Shown here piece by piece: positions 22,066-33,853 of a stretch of DNA of 64,000 nucleotides. Made by a program: the position numbers and the translations under genes. Within the stretch, counting starts at the first letter, position 1. Every line of letters begins with the position of its first letter. The stretch is from Callorhinus ursinus (taxonomy: Eukaryota; Chordata; Mammalia; Carnivora; Otariidae): positions 7,591,307 through 7,655,306 of the forward strand of contig NW_020312968.1 in assembly GCF_003265705.1 (NCBI RefSeq), in the 5' to 3' direction. The notes under the pieces are model-generated. The model was not told where the DNA came from. It did no database searches and was given only the letters and a program-made list of their open reading frames with translations.

Positions 22066-22254
22066 GAGTGCCTGGGTGGCTCAGTCAGTTAAGCGGCTGC
22101 CTTCAGCTCAGGGTCCTGAGATCAAGCCCCACATGGGGCTCCCTGCTCAGTGGGGAGTTTGCTTCTCCTTCTCCCTCTGCCCCTCCCCACCCCCATGCTC
22201 TCACTTGCTTTCTCTTTCAAATGAGTACATTAAAAAAAAAACTCTTTAAAAAAT
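22066..22254 (+). mobile_element. CAN-SINE, sense, 17-bp TSD
   Basis: Drifted head (GAGTGCCTGGGTGGCTCAGT). Perfect TSD aaaattaagaaagcatg at 22,049-22,065 and 22,255-22,271. It lacks part of the middle (GGTCATGATCC is shortened). Confidence 0.95.
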
Positions 22255-22484
22255 AAAATTAAGAAAGCATGACTAAAACCTAGCTCTCTGTAAAAGGATT
22301 TTTTTGAAGTAAAATTAACTAGTGTTTCCAACATTCACTTAAAACCATAATACTAAATCTAATTTCTCAGTTACATGTATTAATATGGTCAATCTCCAAA
22401 ACAAAAAGTAGAGTGAAAAAAGCAAATTGTTGAATTTGTACCTTGAAGTGACACTTATTTAAACAATTTAAACATTCAAAACAA

Positions 22485-22511
22485 TACTATATATATATGT
22501 ATATATATATA
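22485..22511. repeat. (AT)n microsatellite
   Basis: Short alternating AT run with one G interruption. Confidence 0.85.
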
Positions 22512-22689
22512 ATATTCTTTTCTTTCACTGGAAACTGTAGTGTCATGTTAATATCAATATTGCTCATAGATAATACACCTTGGTGATAAATTATGAAAAC
22601 ATAGAGCGTAGTGAAAGAATCTGGTGATTTCTGGGGACAGAAGAAGGAAGTGGTACTAAGAGGCTTCAATGATACCTATCGTGTTTCTC

Positions 22690-23280
22690 TCTTTTTCTTT
22701 TTTCCTAGCTTTATTGAGCTATAATTGACATATAACCCTGTGTGAATTTAAGGAATACATGTGTTGATTTGATACATTCATATATTGATTTCATATTGAT
22801 AATCATATATATGATTACCACCATAGCATAAGCTAACACCTCCATCTTGTCATATAATTACCATTTTGTGTGTGTGGTGAGAACATTTAAGTTCTACTCT
22901 TTAGAAACTTTCAAGTATATAATGCAATATTTTTTAAAAAAGATTTTATTTATTTATTTGTCAGAGAGAGAGAGAGAGAACAAGCAGGGGCAGAGGGAGA
23001 GGGAGAAGCAGGCTCCCTGCTGAGCAGGGAGCCCGATGAGGGACTCGATCCTAGGACCCCGGGATCATGACCTGAGCTGAAGGCAGACGCTTAACGACTG
23101 AGCCACCCGGGCGTCCTTATAATGCAGTATTATTCACTATAATCACCACACTGTACATTAGATCCCCGAATCTGTTAATCTCGTAACTGGAAGTTTGTAC
23201 CCTTTGACCAATGTCTCTGCATTTTCCGCAGTCCCTGGTAACCATCACTGTCCTGTTTATTTCTTAAATGATGCATATAT
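22690..23280 (-). repeat. L1MA/L1MB-like 3' UTR, antisense, split by SINE
   Basis: 'tttattgagctataattgac' and 'taactggaagtttgtaccct' are antisense L1 3' UTR landmarks in the right order. A SINE interrupts it at 22,933-23,116, with continuation on both sides. Confidence 0.75.
22933..23116 (-). mobile_element. CAN-SINE, antisense, inside L1M
   Basis: Typical body, head end GGGCGTCC. TSD tataatgcaatattt / tataatgcagtatta at the two sides. Confidence 0.95.
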
Positions 23281-24414
23281 GGCAGAAATAACTTTTGTTG
23301 AATGTAGGTGGTGAGAACTTAGATATTTGGATACTTGGATTTTAAAAGGATAAGCCATCATGTATTCTTACTGATATTACAGAATGTGAGTTAAAGGTAT
23401 GTAAAAAAAAAATGTGTTCCTTCCCTCATAAACATAATGCTTATAACCCAGTGCCACACGGCAGGGTCCTTCTCCATCCTCCTATGTCAGCTCGGGTCTT
23501 TTATTCATAGAGGTGCTATGCAAACCTGTGGAAGTCCCGCACCAGGGGCCCTGTGGGGGCAGGAGTGGGCTGTTGGCAAGCCGCAAGCCGGCAGCATCTT
23601 TCGCACTGCACGGTAACCTTCCTGCACGTCTCCAGTTAGCAACTTCTTGTTTGTCCACAACTGCACACACCTTCACCAGTCTCCTAACGTTCCCAAGCAG
23701 GGCCCCACACTCAGCAGAGGATGCTGCCTAGCATTCAATCAGGACAATAGAGGTCAGTAGGCATTCCCACCTGAGCTTCTCCTCCTCTGCTTCCTGACCC
23801 ATGGGTCTGAATCCAAAGCCTTTATTCCTTTCATTCCCTTCCGTTTCCGTGAGAACAGCGGCCCTCCTTCTACATCTATTCACTGGATCTCCTCTCATTT
23901 TGCTTTCTCAGAACATCAGTTTATTAGTGGTGCCTCTGACTCTGGTGTTTTTATTCTCTCCTTACATGTTTTTATTTCCCTTTGGTCCACAGTTATGCTT
24001 CACTCTCTTCCAACTTAAAAAAAAAAATCCCCCTTGATTTTCTGTGACCTTCCCATTCCCACTATGCCTATTCATTTCTCCTTTAACAGCATTGCTTTTT
24101 GAGAACTTTGTCGCTAAATGAAGACATTAGGGTGAAAATCCTTTTCTGACCAGCTCTTACATGCAGTGACATAACCCTTGACCCTCAAATTCCCTAAAAG
24201 AGAAAGCTGCTGGTACTTTTGACACTGTCTCCATCCACTTCCATGGTGGTTTGGTTTCTGCCTCCCTTGGTTCACTAAGTTCTCTTGCCAAGAACATTGT
24301 CAGTTCACTGTGGCTAAGTACAGTGTTTTGACTTGGCTTCTTGGAAGTAGCCCATAAAGTGGATTCTTTCCTCCTATTGAATGCCTTTCCTGCCATGATT
24401 TCAATTTAGTTGAA
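23281..24414. other. Unassigned DNA
   Basis: No repeat was recognised. 23,440-23,740 is richer in GC and holds overlapping frames on both strands (23,482-23,731), but no motif and no exon evidence. Confidence 0.4.
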
Positions 24415-24690
24415 TGACCATTTATTGATGGGACAGATAGGATGTACCAGAAACCAACCTAGGTGCCAGAGGCATGGAGATGAGTAAGACTTAGACCCTG
24501 TCCTTGAGAGCTTTAGAGGCTGGAGACTGGGGGTATGGAGGAGACAGGGAAATTGTGCTTCAGTAGAAGGTTATGGGCGCTGGGCTATAACTCTGCTCGT
24601 GAGCAGACAGCAGAGACCGTTAGGGTGGTGAGGTGGGGGGAGACCAAGAGAAGGCTTTTCTGGAGAAGGTGGTACCTGCCCTGAGTCTTG
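24415..24690 (-). repeat. L2 3' region, antisense
   Basis: Antisense L2 phrasing: 'ccatttattgatgggacag', 'gtgccagaggcatggagatg', 'gaaggcttttctggagaagg'. Confidence 0.6.
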
Positions 24691-24838
24691 AAACTTGAGT
24701 ATTCATATGATTTCCACCTCTTCCCATTTCCTTTATAACTCTTCGGCGTTGTCTTTCCACGTCTCTTCTTTTTGGTATTTATGATCCTCAGTCTCGCTTC
24801 CTTGATCCTCCATTCTCTTCTCATTCTGCTAGTTCTTT

Positions 24839-25038
24839 TTTTTTTTTTAAGATTTTATTTATTAATTTGACAGAGAGAGACACAGCGAGCGAGGGAACAC
24901 AAGCAGGGGGAGTGGGAGAGGGAGAAGCAGGCTCCCTGCTGAGCAGGGAGCCCGATGCGGGGCTCGATCCCAGGACCCCGGGATCATGACCTGAGCCGAA
25001 GGCAGACGCCTAACTGACTGAGCCACCCGGGCGCCCCA
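24839..25038 (-). mobile_element. CAN-SINE, antisense
   Basis: Full body, head end GGGCGCCCC. TSD cattctgctagttctt / cattctgctcattctt, two mismatches. Confidence 0.96.
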
Positions 25039-25144
25039 CATTCTGCTCATTCTTGACATGTGTCTCTGACCTTGATTACCACTTATGTCCTCCTTAGATC
25101 TGTCTCTTAGACTCCAAACTAGATTTATTTCACCACTTCCCCCA

Positions 25145-25255
25145 CCACAGGCTTTGTTGAGATATCACTGATATATAACACTGTGTAAATTTAAGACACA
25201 CAATGTAATGATTTGTACACATACATATTGTGTAACGTGTTTACTGCACCATTCT
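25145..25255 (-). repeat. L1M 3' end fragment, antisense
   Basis: 'tttgttgagatatcactgat' and 'taacactgtgtaaatttaag' match the antisense 3' end of an old L1. Confidence 0.6.
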
Positions 25256-25289
25256 TTCTATCTGGTCTGGATATTTTATGGGCAGTTCA

Positions 25290-26180
25290 ACCTAGGATAC
25301 CTAAAAGTGGGTAGCTGTTTGCCCCTTACATCCACCTTCCCCCTGTGCTTCCTGTCAGTGAATGCCACTATAATCTCTCTGTCTAGATGCCTAGGTCAAG
25401 TGTTTAAGAATCAACTTTGATCGTTTTTTCCCCCTTACCTACCACGTCTATATGGTGACCGAGAGTTATTGATTTGGCTACTTCATGTCTCTTTAACTCT
25501 CTGCTTCTCTGCATCCCACTGCTATTGCCTTGGCTTTGACCTTCCTCATTTTCTGCCTGTTGTACTCACCTCCTCAGTGGTCTCTCCATCTTCAGGCTTT
25601 CTCCCCTTTAAGTCTTTCCATATCCCTCCCAAGCAACCTCTCCAAGAACAGGTCTGGTCTCTTCATTCCCCTGATGAAGGTCCTTTGATCACTCCCCATT
25701 GGCGTCAGGATGCAGTATAAACTGGTTGAACTGGCTCACAGAGCCTCACCTCGGGGACCTCCATTCCCTGTTCCTGATTTCTCCCCAAATCAAACTGCAC
25801 GTGGTTCTCTGAGCATACCAGTCTCTGTCGTGGTTTTGTAATTATGCATGTGCTGTTTCCTCTGTCTGGGACTTCCTTGTCCCCTTTCTTGGCTGACTAT
25901 ACCTCAGTCACTCATTTGTCACTTCCAAACTACAAAATGCTTCTCTGTCTCCTTCTTTCCCAGTGTAGCTTACTCTGACCCACAGGCTCTGTAGCGTCAG
26001 AAGTTTCCTATCTAGCATTTCTCACACCATACATTTATTACCCCTTGGCTTCTCTGTATCTTCTACTTAATCACTAGGGTGCTTGAGGCCAAGGACTGTG
26101 TTTGTGTTCTCTGTGGCCTCAGTTCCCAGAGTAGTGGGGCATAAGACATGTACTCAACAGGTGTGTGTGAAGTGAATAAA
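25290..26180 (+). repeat. L2 3' region, sense
   Basis: Phrases in L2 order: 'gtcctttgatcactccccat', 'ctgtttcctctgtctgggac', 'cttgaggccaaggactgtgt', and the 3' end near 26,180 (tgtactcaacag, gaataaatgg). No frame survives. Confidence 0.6.
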
Positions 26181-26588
26181 TGGATCTAGCCTCCCCTAAA
26201 AACTTCCCCCTGGCTATCATCCTGGCCCTGGTTCCTTCGCAGTCTGCATTATAAAAATAAAGAAAAAAAGGAAGTAATAGAAATTAGGTAAAAGGATTTT
26301 TCAAAAAATTTTGAACAAATGACTCCTGAATAAGATTTTTATAACAGTCAAAACTGACATCTACAGCAAAACCACACAAAAATATTCCTGTCAGGCAAAA
26401 CAGCGTAAAGGATCAGAAAAAAGTAGAAGACTTTTTGAAATAATTAAAAAATAGCAACACAGTGAAACAAGTCCTGAATAGTAAGTTGGAGGTTTACTTA
26501 AAGGCACGTGTTTTAAGACAGTCATATGAGGTAATGCTTCTCAAAGACTAGAAAGACATCCTTAATAATAAGTAGACGTACTTAACAA
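26181..26588. other. Unassigned A-rich DNA
   Basis: A-rich, possibly decayed L1/HAL1. Nothing firm. Confidence 0.35.
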
Positions 26589-26589
26589 T

Positions 26590-26757
26590 AATGTGAGCTA
26601 ACATGAATGAGCCGCTAGACTGAATGTTTTACATACATGATCTGAGTTGGTGTTTACATGACACTGTGAAGTGTGTATATGATGCCCAGGTTATTGATGA
26701 GAAAACTGAGGTCTTTGTCTGGATCCAAACCTAGGGCTTTCTGCCTTGCCATAACGA
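26590..26757 (-). repeat. MIR, antisense
   Basis: 'atgcccaggttattgatgag', 'aaaactgaggtctttgtctg' and 'ccaaacctagggctttctgc' follow the antisense MIR order. Confidence 0.65.
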
Positions 26758-28264
26758 GGTTTTTGCTCGGGGGCAGAGCTCAGCTAGTCAGGGAAGACAC
26801 GGGCTGCACTTTGTCTTCCAGGATAGAAACATGCCTTGGCTCATGTGGCCCCTGGCAACCTGGTTGCCTTTTGTGGATTTCCCTATTGAGGAGACTTTGA
26901 GCAGAGGGATTCTCAGGGTCACATATGATAATGGACCAGAGGCTATGGAGGCTGGTAAAATTCTTACTTAATCCCATCTACTGTGGAAAACTTCCCTCTG
27001 AGGTCTCCAGGCCTGAGTGCTGAGAACGAGCTGCTTCTTCCAAATGAGGAGGTCATGGAACGAAAGCCAGAACACCTGGTCAGAAGTCCCCATGGAGTCA
27101 GGACTAGAGCAGGAGGCCCAGTTGTCACTCCTGGACACTTGGGTGGCTTAAACTGGACACGTGTGTGGGAGAAATAGGACCTTAAGGAAATGCACCTTCA
27201 TACCTGAGTTATGCCGAGGACACGTGTGCAAACCTGTCTTCGTTGATTTTGAGATTCCTCAAAATCCCTGGTTCAGAGCTCAGCTCACGAGTAGACCCTT
27301 CACTGTATGATTTTGATGAATTAGGGAGATTTTATGGACAACTCGTTATCTGATTTAACCTTCACAGACTTCCTTTAGCTAGATGCCATTGATCCTCTTA
27401 TAAAAATGACAATATGGAGACGAAGAGAGGGAAAGCCATTCCGAAAGCGAGGACTGCAGTTCGGGTCCCAGAGCAGCCGTCCTCATGGTCACAGGCTCAA
27501 AGGCTTGCCTCCTGCTCCCAGAGTCCACTGTTAAATAGTCGGGACTTTTCAAGCTGGTTATGAGATTGCTCGTAGCTTGAAATCGCACGGTCTAAGTCGA
27601 CCACAGAAATTTGCGAACCCTACAAATCAGGGCTTCCCTGTACGTGCTGTGAGCCAGTTGACAGAACGGGTTTAGTGGGTCTAACCTGTGACTGCTTCCA
27701 TGACTATCCCAAGTACCTAGTGTTGCCATTAAGTGTGGGATCTCCACCCACGTCACAGCAGTCTCCCTTCAAGCTTCCGTGCAGCTAAGCCACGGGGCTG
27801 CCTGTGATGTGCTCTTTTGTAGGACTGGACTCCTGTGAGTCATTGATCCACGGAGCAAACGGTAAAATTAGTGAGACCCTTCTAAAGAGATGTTATTTTC
27901 CCTGCCTTTTATTTCCGTTGAAATACCGTGAAACTTTTCTGTCTTTGCGAGTTTGGTTGGTTGGTTGGTTTTCTCCCTCCACTAGAATGTGAGCTCTCCT
28001 AGGACAGAGACTCCATTTCTGCTGCTTCCCTGCTAGACAGTAGTGTGAAAGAGGATCAGAAAAATCTCTGTTCCTCAAACAGCAAACATGGTAGAAACTA
28101 GCAGTGAGTTCAGTAGCAGCAAGCAAGCAGGGAAATGGTTATAATCTCACTCTCTAACTGTGAGAACCTGGTAGCCATAGGGAGAATCAGGAGATTCTAT
28201 AGTGGCTGTGCTTAGCATGGCTTCTTGCCCACTTCCACCTTCCAGAAGCAGCACGAGGGGAGAC
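26758..28264. other. Mostly unassigned; MIR remnant near 27,300-27,500
   Basis: 27,340-27,500 reads as an antisense MIR (gatttaaccttcacagact, then the 'gcagttcgggtcccagagc' end). The rest is unassigned, with a small (TTGG)n at 27,954-27,970. Overlapping short frames show no exon signature. Confidence 0.45.
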
Positions 28265-28280
28265 AGTAAGTGAATTTTTT

Positions 28281-28441
28281 TTTTTTTTTTTTTTTTTTTA
28301 ATAAGAGAGGAAGAGGGAGAGATAATCTTAAGCAGTCTCCACGCCTACCATGGAGCCCGACACGGGGAATTGATCTCACGACCCTAAGATCATGACCTAA
28401 GCTAAAATCAAGAGTTGGACGCTTAACTGAGGCAGATGCCC
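28281..28441 (-). mobile_element. Old CAN-SINE, antisense
   Basis: A T-run of over 20, then a diverged body and a head with GAGTTGGACGCTTAACTGA and GATGCCC. TSD-like gtaagtgaa / gtaggtgaa. More diverged than most copies, so probably older. Confidence 0.85.
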
Positions 28442-28449
28442 GAGTAGGT

Positions 28450-29070
28450 GAAAGTTCTTATAAAATTTTTATAAATATTGCCAAATTTCTGGAGAAGCAG
28501 ATGAATGAAGTGAGTAGGTAGTATAGGAAAAAGTCTGGGCACCCTTGCCCCATGGGAATAGTTTTAGCGGGGGACAGCACTCACAGTTAGGTGATGTGAA
28601 TTCTTAGGATATTAAGAAAATTTCTGAAAAAATAGAAGAACTTGTGTCCTCAAATTAAGGCTACCCAGAGCCCCAGCAGAGCTCTCTCCTTTTTCTTTGC
28701 ACCACAGACTATGGAAAAAGGAATCTAAAACAATATTCACTCCTTGGCGCGTAACTCGGGCGAAAACAGTGCAGTCTCAAATGAGCTGCAAAGCTGTCAG
28801 TGAGAACTGACTTGCATTCTGTCTGAGCAAAGAGAAGTTTGGTTAGAGCCGTCCACCTTAAAGGTGGGTAAAAAACAAAACACATGGTGCTAGATAGATG
28901 GAGAAGAAGGAAGGAAGGAAAAAAGAGAAGTGGGAAGAAAGGAAGAGAGAGTTGAAGGAAGGAAGGGAAGGAGAGGGTGAAGAAGGGAAGGAGTGAGAAC
29001 ATAGTGGGTAAAACACAGATGAATAGTTCAATCCATATTTCCATGGGTGCTTTGGGTCATAAAAGATGTA
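28450..29070. other. Unassigned DNA with GA-rich tract
   Basis: A purine-rich, GGAA-repeating tract fills about 28,899-28,995. The 111-codon minus-strand frame over it (28,709-29,044) is low-complexity S/F/L-rich peptide caused by the tract. Confidence 0.6.
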
Positions 29071-29080
29071 TGAACAGGAA

Positions 29081-29248
29081 TTTTTTTTTTTAGAGCGGGG
29101 AGGGGCAGGAGAGGGGGAGAGAATCGTAAGCAGGCTCCATGCTCAGTGCGGACCCCGGCGCTGGGCTCAATCTCACCACCCTGAGATCATGACCTGAGCC
29201 GAAATCAAGAGTTGGTTGCATAACCGATTGAGCTACCCAGGCATCCCC
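29081..29248 (-). mobile_element. Old CAN-SINE, antisense
   Basis: AGATCATGACCTGAGCCGAA, GAGTTGGTTGCATAACCG and head end GGCATCCCC. Weak TSD caggaatttt / caggcattct. Confidence 0.88.
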
Positions 29249-29322
29249 AGGCATTCTTTATTAGAGTAGGAACATAAAAAATAAGAACTGAAGGATAGAA
29301 TGGCAAAAAACAACAGCAGGAA

Positions 29323-29511
29323 ATGCAGAAGATTTCAGAGCTAAGGGAACAAATTAAGGACCAAAACAACGTCATTACAAAACTTATGCATAAATTAAAG
29401 ACAACAAAGAACAGAGTACACACAGCTGAAATTCAAATGATTTCCATGGAGAGAAAGCTGAAGATTTCAGAGTGCACCCAGAAGGAAAATGCAAGAGTTG
29501 AAAGCAATTAG
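29323..29511 (+). other. Small charged, coiled-coil-like open frame
   Basis: 62 codons from an ATG at 29,323 to a stop after ESN, rich in K, E, Q, N and M with heptad-like leucine/isoleucine spacing (ELREQIKDQN ... VITKLMHKLK). The source is unrecognised. It could be an old processed-pseudogene or LINE ORF1-like fragment, or a chance A-rich frame. No splice or promoter evidence. Confidence 0.3.
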
Positions 29512-29519
29512 AACAGAGT

Positions 29520-30200
29520 CTCACATGACTGGGCTTCTGGCTCATTCTCAAGTCCACATCCTACCAATTCTTCCACTTCACTGGGATTATCAGCCCAATG
29601 ACCTGCCACGTTTCATAATTCGTCAACCTTTCTCCCCTCACTCCCTGTATCCAGCTTAGATTTACTTGATGCACTCCTTGAAAGTAGGAGTAATACTTCT
29701 GTTGCTGTTTTATTTTCTTTTTGGCGAATTCTCCCTGGAACGATAGCGTTTCTGGCATGGCTGGTGCTTGGTTTAGAGCAAGAGATATCCCATATTGAAG
29801 GCTTTTATGCTATGGGCTGTCACTGCAGTCAACCCTGAGGAAGCGGGGGTATGAGTTCACTGTGTTGCCTCTCTCTCTTCTTTTATTATATGCACTTGGC
29901 AAACAAACAAAAAATAAAAACTCTAAACAAAAACCCTATCATTATTAAATCCAACCATCTGCTTCTTTGAGCACCTGAATGAGGTTGGAGTAAGTAATAC
30001 AAATAGATTGACCAGTCCCACTTTAAATTTATGCCCATAATTTTCAGAAGAGCCTTTGACACTTCCTGGCTTTCTTTGTGTGTTCTCCTTCCTCTCTAAA
30101 TCTTCAAAAGGATCTTTATAAACTTTCCTCTCTCTCCTACAACCTTTAGTATCACTCTGTCCCTACAGTCTCTTAGCTGATGGCTTCCCTTTACCTGATA
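29520..30200. other. Unassigned DNA
   Basis: Nothing firm. The 3' part may be the start of the L2-like region that follows. Confidence 0.4.
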
Positions 30201-30520
30201 AAAATAAACAGATGGTAATTTGGCTTCCTCCTCCACAGATACTTGATTCTCATCTTCCTCAGTGTCTCAGTGGCAGAGTGGCCTCTCCATCCTTCATGAA
30301 TCACTTTCTTTTCTTGGCTTCTAGGACAACACCTACTTCTCCTTCCCCCCCCAGCTCTTCCTTCTCGGTCTTCTTTACTGGACTGTCCTTTTCCCAACCC
30401 CTAGAGGTGACTATATCCAAAAGCTTAGTCCTGGGTCCACTTTTCTATCTACATTGGTGCCACGTTCAATCTTCACATATGCCGTTTCGGGGTTAGAAAA
30501 CTGGGCGCGAGTATTTCTTT

Positions 30521-30734
30521 TTTTTTTTTTTTTTAAGATTTTATTTATTCATTTGAGACACAGAGATACAGAGAGAGAGAAGAGGGAGCATGAGCAGGGA
30601 GAGAGGCAGAGGGAGAGGGAGAAGCAGGCTCCTTGCTGAGCCAGGAGCCCGATGCGGGACTCGATCCCAGGACCCTGGGATCATGACCTGAGCCGAAGGC
30701 AGACGCTTAACCATCTGAGCCACCCAGGCGCCCC
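30521..30734 (-). mobile_element. CAN-SINE, antisense, 16-bp TSD
   Basis: Long T-run, body, head end GGCGCCCC. TSD ggcgcgagtatttctt at 30,504-30,519 and ggcgtgagtatttctt at 30,735-30,750. Confidence 0.97.
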
Positions 30735-31028
30735 GGCGTGAGTATTTCTTAAAACTCAGATGATTTTGTTGCACAGTGAGGACTGAAGATCACTGTCTAC
30801 CCATGGTGATTTTCCTCCTGGTGTTAATTTTATCCATATGTCGACCACTTCTAAATTTCTCTCTCCACTGAACTCTAGATTAGGCATAGATACCTCTTGT
30901 CTACTGGATTTCTGATAGATATCTGAAATGTGACACTCCTGGATCCCTGTTCTTAATCCAACCTGTTACTTCTCCAGCCTTGCCCATTTCAGTAAGTGGC
31001 ACTAATTTTAACCCAGTTGCTCAAGTAG

Positions 31029-31083
31029 AACAAAACCAACCAACCAACCAACCAACCAGCCAGCCAGCCAACCAACCAAACAA
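31029..31083. repeat. (CCAA)n/(CCAG)n microsatellite
   Basis: A run of CCAA units with a central block of CCAG units, inside the L2-like region. Confidence 0.95.
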
Positions 31084-31890
31084 AGCATTAGAATTTGTCC
31101 TTGCTTCCATTTTTCTTATTCCTCCATCAGTCATTCCATCCACTCTAGGAAGTTCCATCCATTTTACTTGTGATCTACATCCCAAAGATGTCACTCTCCG
31201 TGTCTTCACTCTTACTGCCCTAGTCCACATCATCGTCTCTTGCCTGGATTACTACTATTATCTCCTAACTGGACTTTCTGCTTCTATTTTTTCATCCCAC
31301 CTCTTCTTTCAGTTCATCCTCTACACAGCAGTCAAATTGGTCTTCTAAAAATGTCAGTCAGTTCACATCCCTCTTCCCCCCTCTTGCTTACACCTTCTAA
31401 AGCTTTTACATTGCATTTTGAATTTCATCACCTGAAATTCTCTGTGTGAAATGACTCCTGACTATCTCTCTGATCACATAGGCTCCTCTCCTCCTCTCTC
31501 ACTAAGCTGTAGCTACCTTGACCTTCTTTCTGGTACTTAAACACGCCACACTTATTTTTACCGTAGGCATTTTCTGTTCCTTCCATGTAGAAGGTTTCTC
31601 CTCTAAGGCCTTTTAGTGATGGAGTCTTTTGAATTATTCAGGACTCAGCTTACATGTCACATCTAAAGAGACGTCTTTCTTTGCTAAAATAACTTTCTCC
31701 CCTACTCATTCACCAGGTATCCTTACATACACAGCACTTATTACACACAGTCTGAGAAGTATCTTGCTTTGTTTTGCCTTATTTTCTTTCTCCCCCTTTA
31801 GAATGTAAGTTTTGTGAGTGCAGGGATCTTACCCATTTTTCATACTTATCTCCCCAGTGTCCAGATACCCCAAACATATGTATTGAATAT

Positions 31891-32371
31891 ACTCAGGAAT
31901 GGAAAACCTACGGTAAAAATGATCAGTGTTCAGGATGAGATACATTTAAATGGAAAACCAGGACTGAGTACTTGGAGGCTTATAATCACAAAACAGATTT
32001 TAAGTATTAAAAACCTTGACAAAGTTAAAATAATAATATAACTTATGAAACCAAAAATGTGAATTACAAAAGGCGAATTTCCTTATTGTACAAAGTAAGG
32101 AGCCAGTCTTTATTTTCTAAACATTTCTTCTGTTAAATTCAAGAAAAATGAAATTTTACTTTAAAAAGATTGTACTTAGAGTACAATTTCACTTTACATT
32201 TTGCACCTCCTCCCCTACCTATCCATCTTCTTTTTGGATGAAAACATGTTACAAAGGAAAAAAGATGCATATTTTGGGGTTGTGAGAGTTCCAGTAATTT
32301 TTTTTTTTGCTTCTTTAATTTTTTCCTATTAATTAAATAAAAAAATGATCATACATCAATGAAGTCATTCT
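31891..32371. other. Unassigned AT-rich DNA
   Basis: Nothing recognisable. Confidence 0.45.
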
Positions 32372-32390
32372 GAAAAATAGTGAATAAGAG

Positions 32391-32633
32391 GGGTGCCTGG
32401 GTGGCTCAGTCCCTTAAGCGTCTCCCTTCAGCTTGGGTCATGATCCCAGGGTCCTGGGATGGAGTCCCAAGTAGGGCACTCTGCTTAGCAGGGAGCCTGC
32501 TTCTCCCTCTCTGTCCCTGCTCCCCCTGCTTGTGCTGTCTCTCTCTCTGGCAAATACATACACACATACATACATACACACATACATACATACATACATA
32601 CATACATACATACATACATACATAAAATCTTTA
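32391..32633 (+). mobile_element. CAN-SINE, sense, with long (CATA)n tail
   Basis: Head GGGTGCCTGGGTGGCTCAGT. 19-bp TSD gaaaaatagtgaataagag / gaaaaatagtgaatgagag at 32,372-32,390 and 32,634-32,652. The usual (AAAT)n tail is replaced by a CATA array at 32,554-32,624. Confidence 0.97.
32554..32624. repeat. (CATA)n microsatellite in a SINE tail
   Basis: About 71 bases of CATA/CACA units with a perfect (CATA) core. Likely highly variable. Confidence 0.97.
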
Positions 32634-32652
32634 GAAAAATAGTGAATGAGAG

Positions 32653-33670
32653 ATGAAAAAGCACAGACTACATGTGTGGAGAACTTTACAAGCTACCTAT
32701 GAACTAGAGCATTGAAATAGGGATCAAATTAGAGAGGTTTTCTCTAAGATTTTGCTAGTTTGCTTCTTGTTTAAGAAGGGAGGTGCTAGAATAAACCTGA
32801 ATGCTGTTGAAATGGACTCAGAAGCAAGAATGTGTGCATGTGGTATATTTAGGGAAGAGAGGTGATCTATGGAGCGGGGGTCCCTTCCAGAGAAGAGGAC
32901 AGTGAATGTGTTTCACAGCATCTATTCTGACCTAGCCTTTGTTAGGAGATGGGTGATTTATCTACTGTAAAAAGGGGACCAGGAGAAGATGAGTGTTGGC
33001 AGATGCAGGGGTTATGTTGATTTAGAATCGGTGGTGGGAAACTGAGGGGTTTGATGGCTAATTCCTTTTATGACCTCTGAAGTTGGAGATAAGTCATTAC
33101 TTGAGAATGCATGATGGTAAGTGTAAGGAAATTGGAAAAGGTATAAAAATGGTGGAAAAGCTACTTCTAGAGAAAAACAGCAAGATTAATCGGCCCTGCT
33201 AAGGGTTTGGCTGAGGTTTGATTTTAAATGTGAAGTGATAGCAATCTATTCAGTGGAATGATTTTTCTCCAGCTTTACTCAGCTGTTTGGGTACAGGTAT
33301 GGAGAACGTGGGTGGTCGAGTTCTTTCATGGTAGGTGCTATGAGAAAGGGGCCTAAAAAATTCAGGAGTTTGCAGGAGGAGGAGGGTTGTAATGGACTCC
33401 AAGATGATGAAGACAGAAGTGAAGAGTCTGATGGATAAGGGGAAATTGGTTTGGCCTGTAAGTTGAAAGATGGTGATGAGTTTGAAGGAATTTTGTTCCT
33501 GGGGCATTTGAGCTATATGTCTTCCTTCCACATAACGGCAAAAGTAGACTAACTGAAGCATTCGTATCCATTAAGTTCCTTGTCATGGCTGCTCTGGTGT
33601 ATAACTTTATGGTTTGGCACAAGCTACTTACTTGAGACTGTTTCTTTGTCTGTAAATAAATGGGTTGAGA
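32653..33670. other. Unassigned DNA
   Basis: No repeat named. Two overlapping minus-strand frames (33,250-33,700; 103 and 112 codons) in different phases show no domain. Confidence 0.4.
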
Positions 33671-33674
33671 TCCT

Positions 33675-33853
33675 TGTCTCTCAAACTGAAGGGTGCACAC
33701 AAGTTACTTGAGTATCATGTTTAAATACAGATTCTGATTTAGTAGCTAGTACCTAGTAGCTCTTAGGTAGGGTCTGAGGTTTTGCATTTGTAATAGGCAA
33801 CCACGTAATTCGATGCTGCTGGTCCAGGGATCGCACTTTGAGTAGCAAGGAAC
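33675..33853 (-). mobile_element. MER5A-type hAT-Charlie element
   Basis: 'ctctcaaactgaagggtgca' and 'atcgcactttgagtagcaa' at the ends, 'cagattctgatttagtagct' and 'tttgcatttgtaat' inside. Confidence 0.8.

Larger units (their letters stand above)
30200..31890 (+). repeat. Long L2-like remnant, sense, split by SINE and microsatellite
   Basis: Non-LTR text in the expected order: 'cagccttgcccatttcagta', 'ctcttgcctggattactact', 'ctacacagcagtcaaattgg', 'ttcaggactcagcttacatg', and the 3' end 'gaatgtaagttttgtgagtg' through about 31,890. It would be roughly 1.4 kb without the SINE. No frame is open. Confidence 0.55.

Noticed and set aside
28709..29044. 111-codon minus-strand frame rich in S, F, L and P
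   Set aside because: It is the translation of a GA-rich/CT-rich low-complexity tract.
32406..32625. Tyr/Met/Cys/Val and Thr/His/Ile tandem-repeat peptides
   Set aside because: They come from all frames of the (CATA)n microsatellite in a SINE tail.
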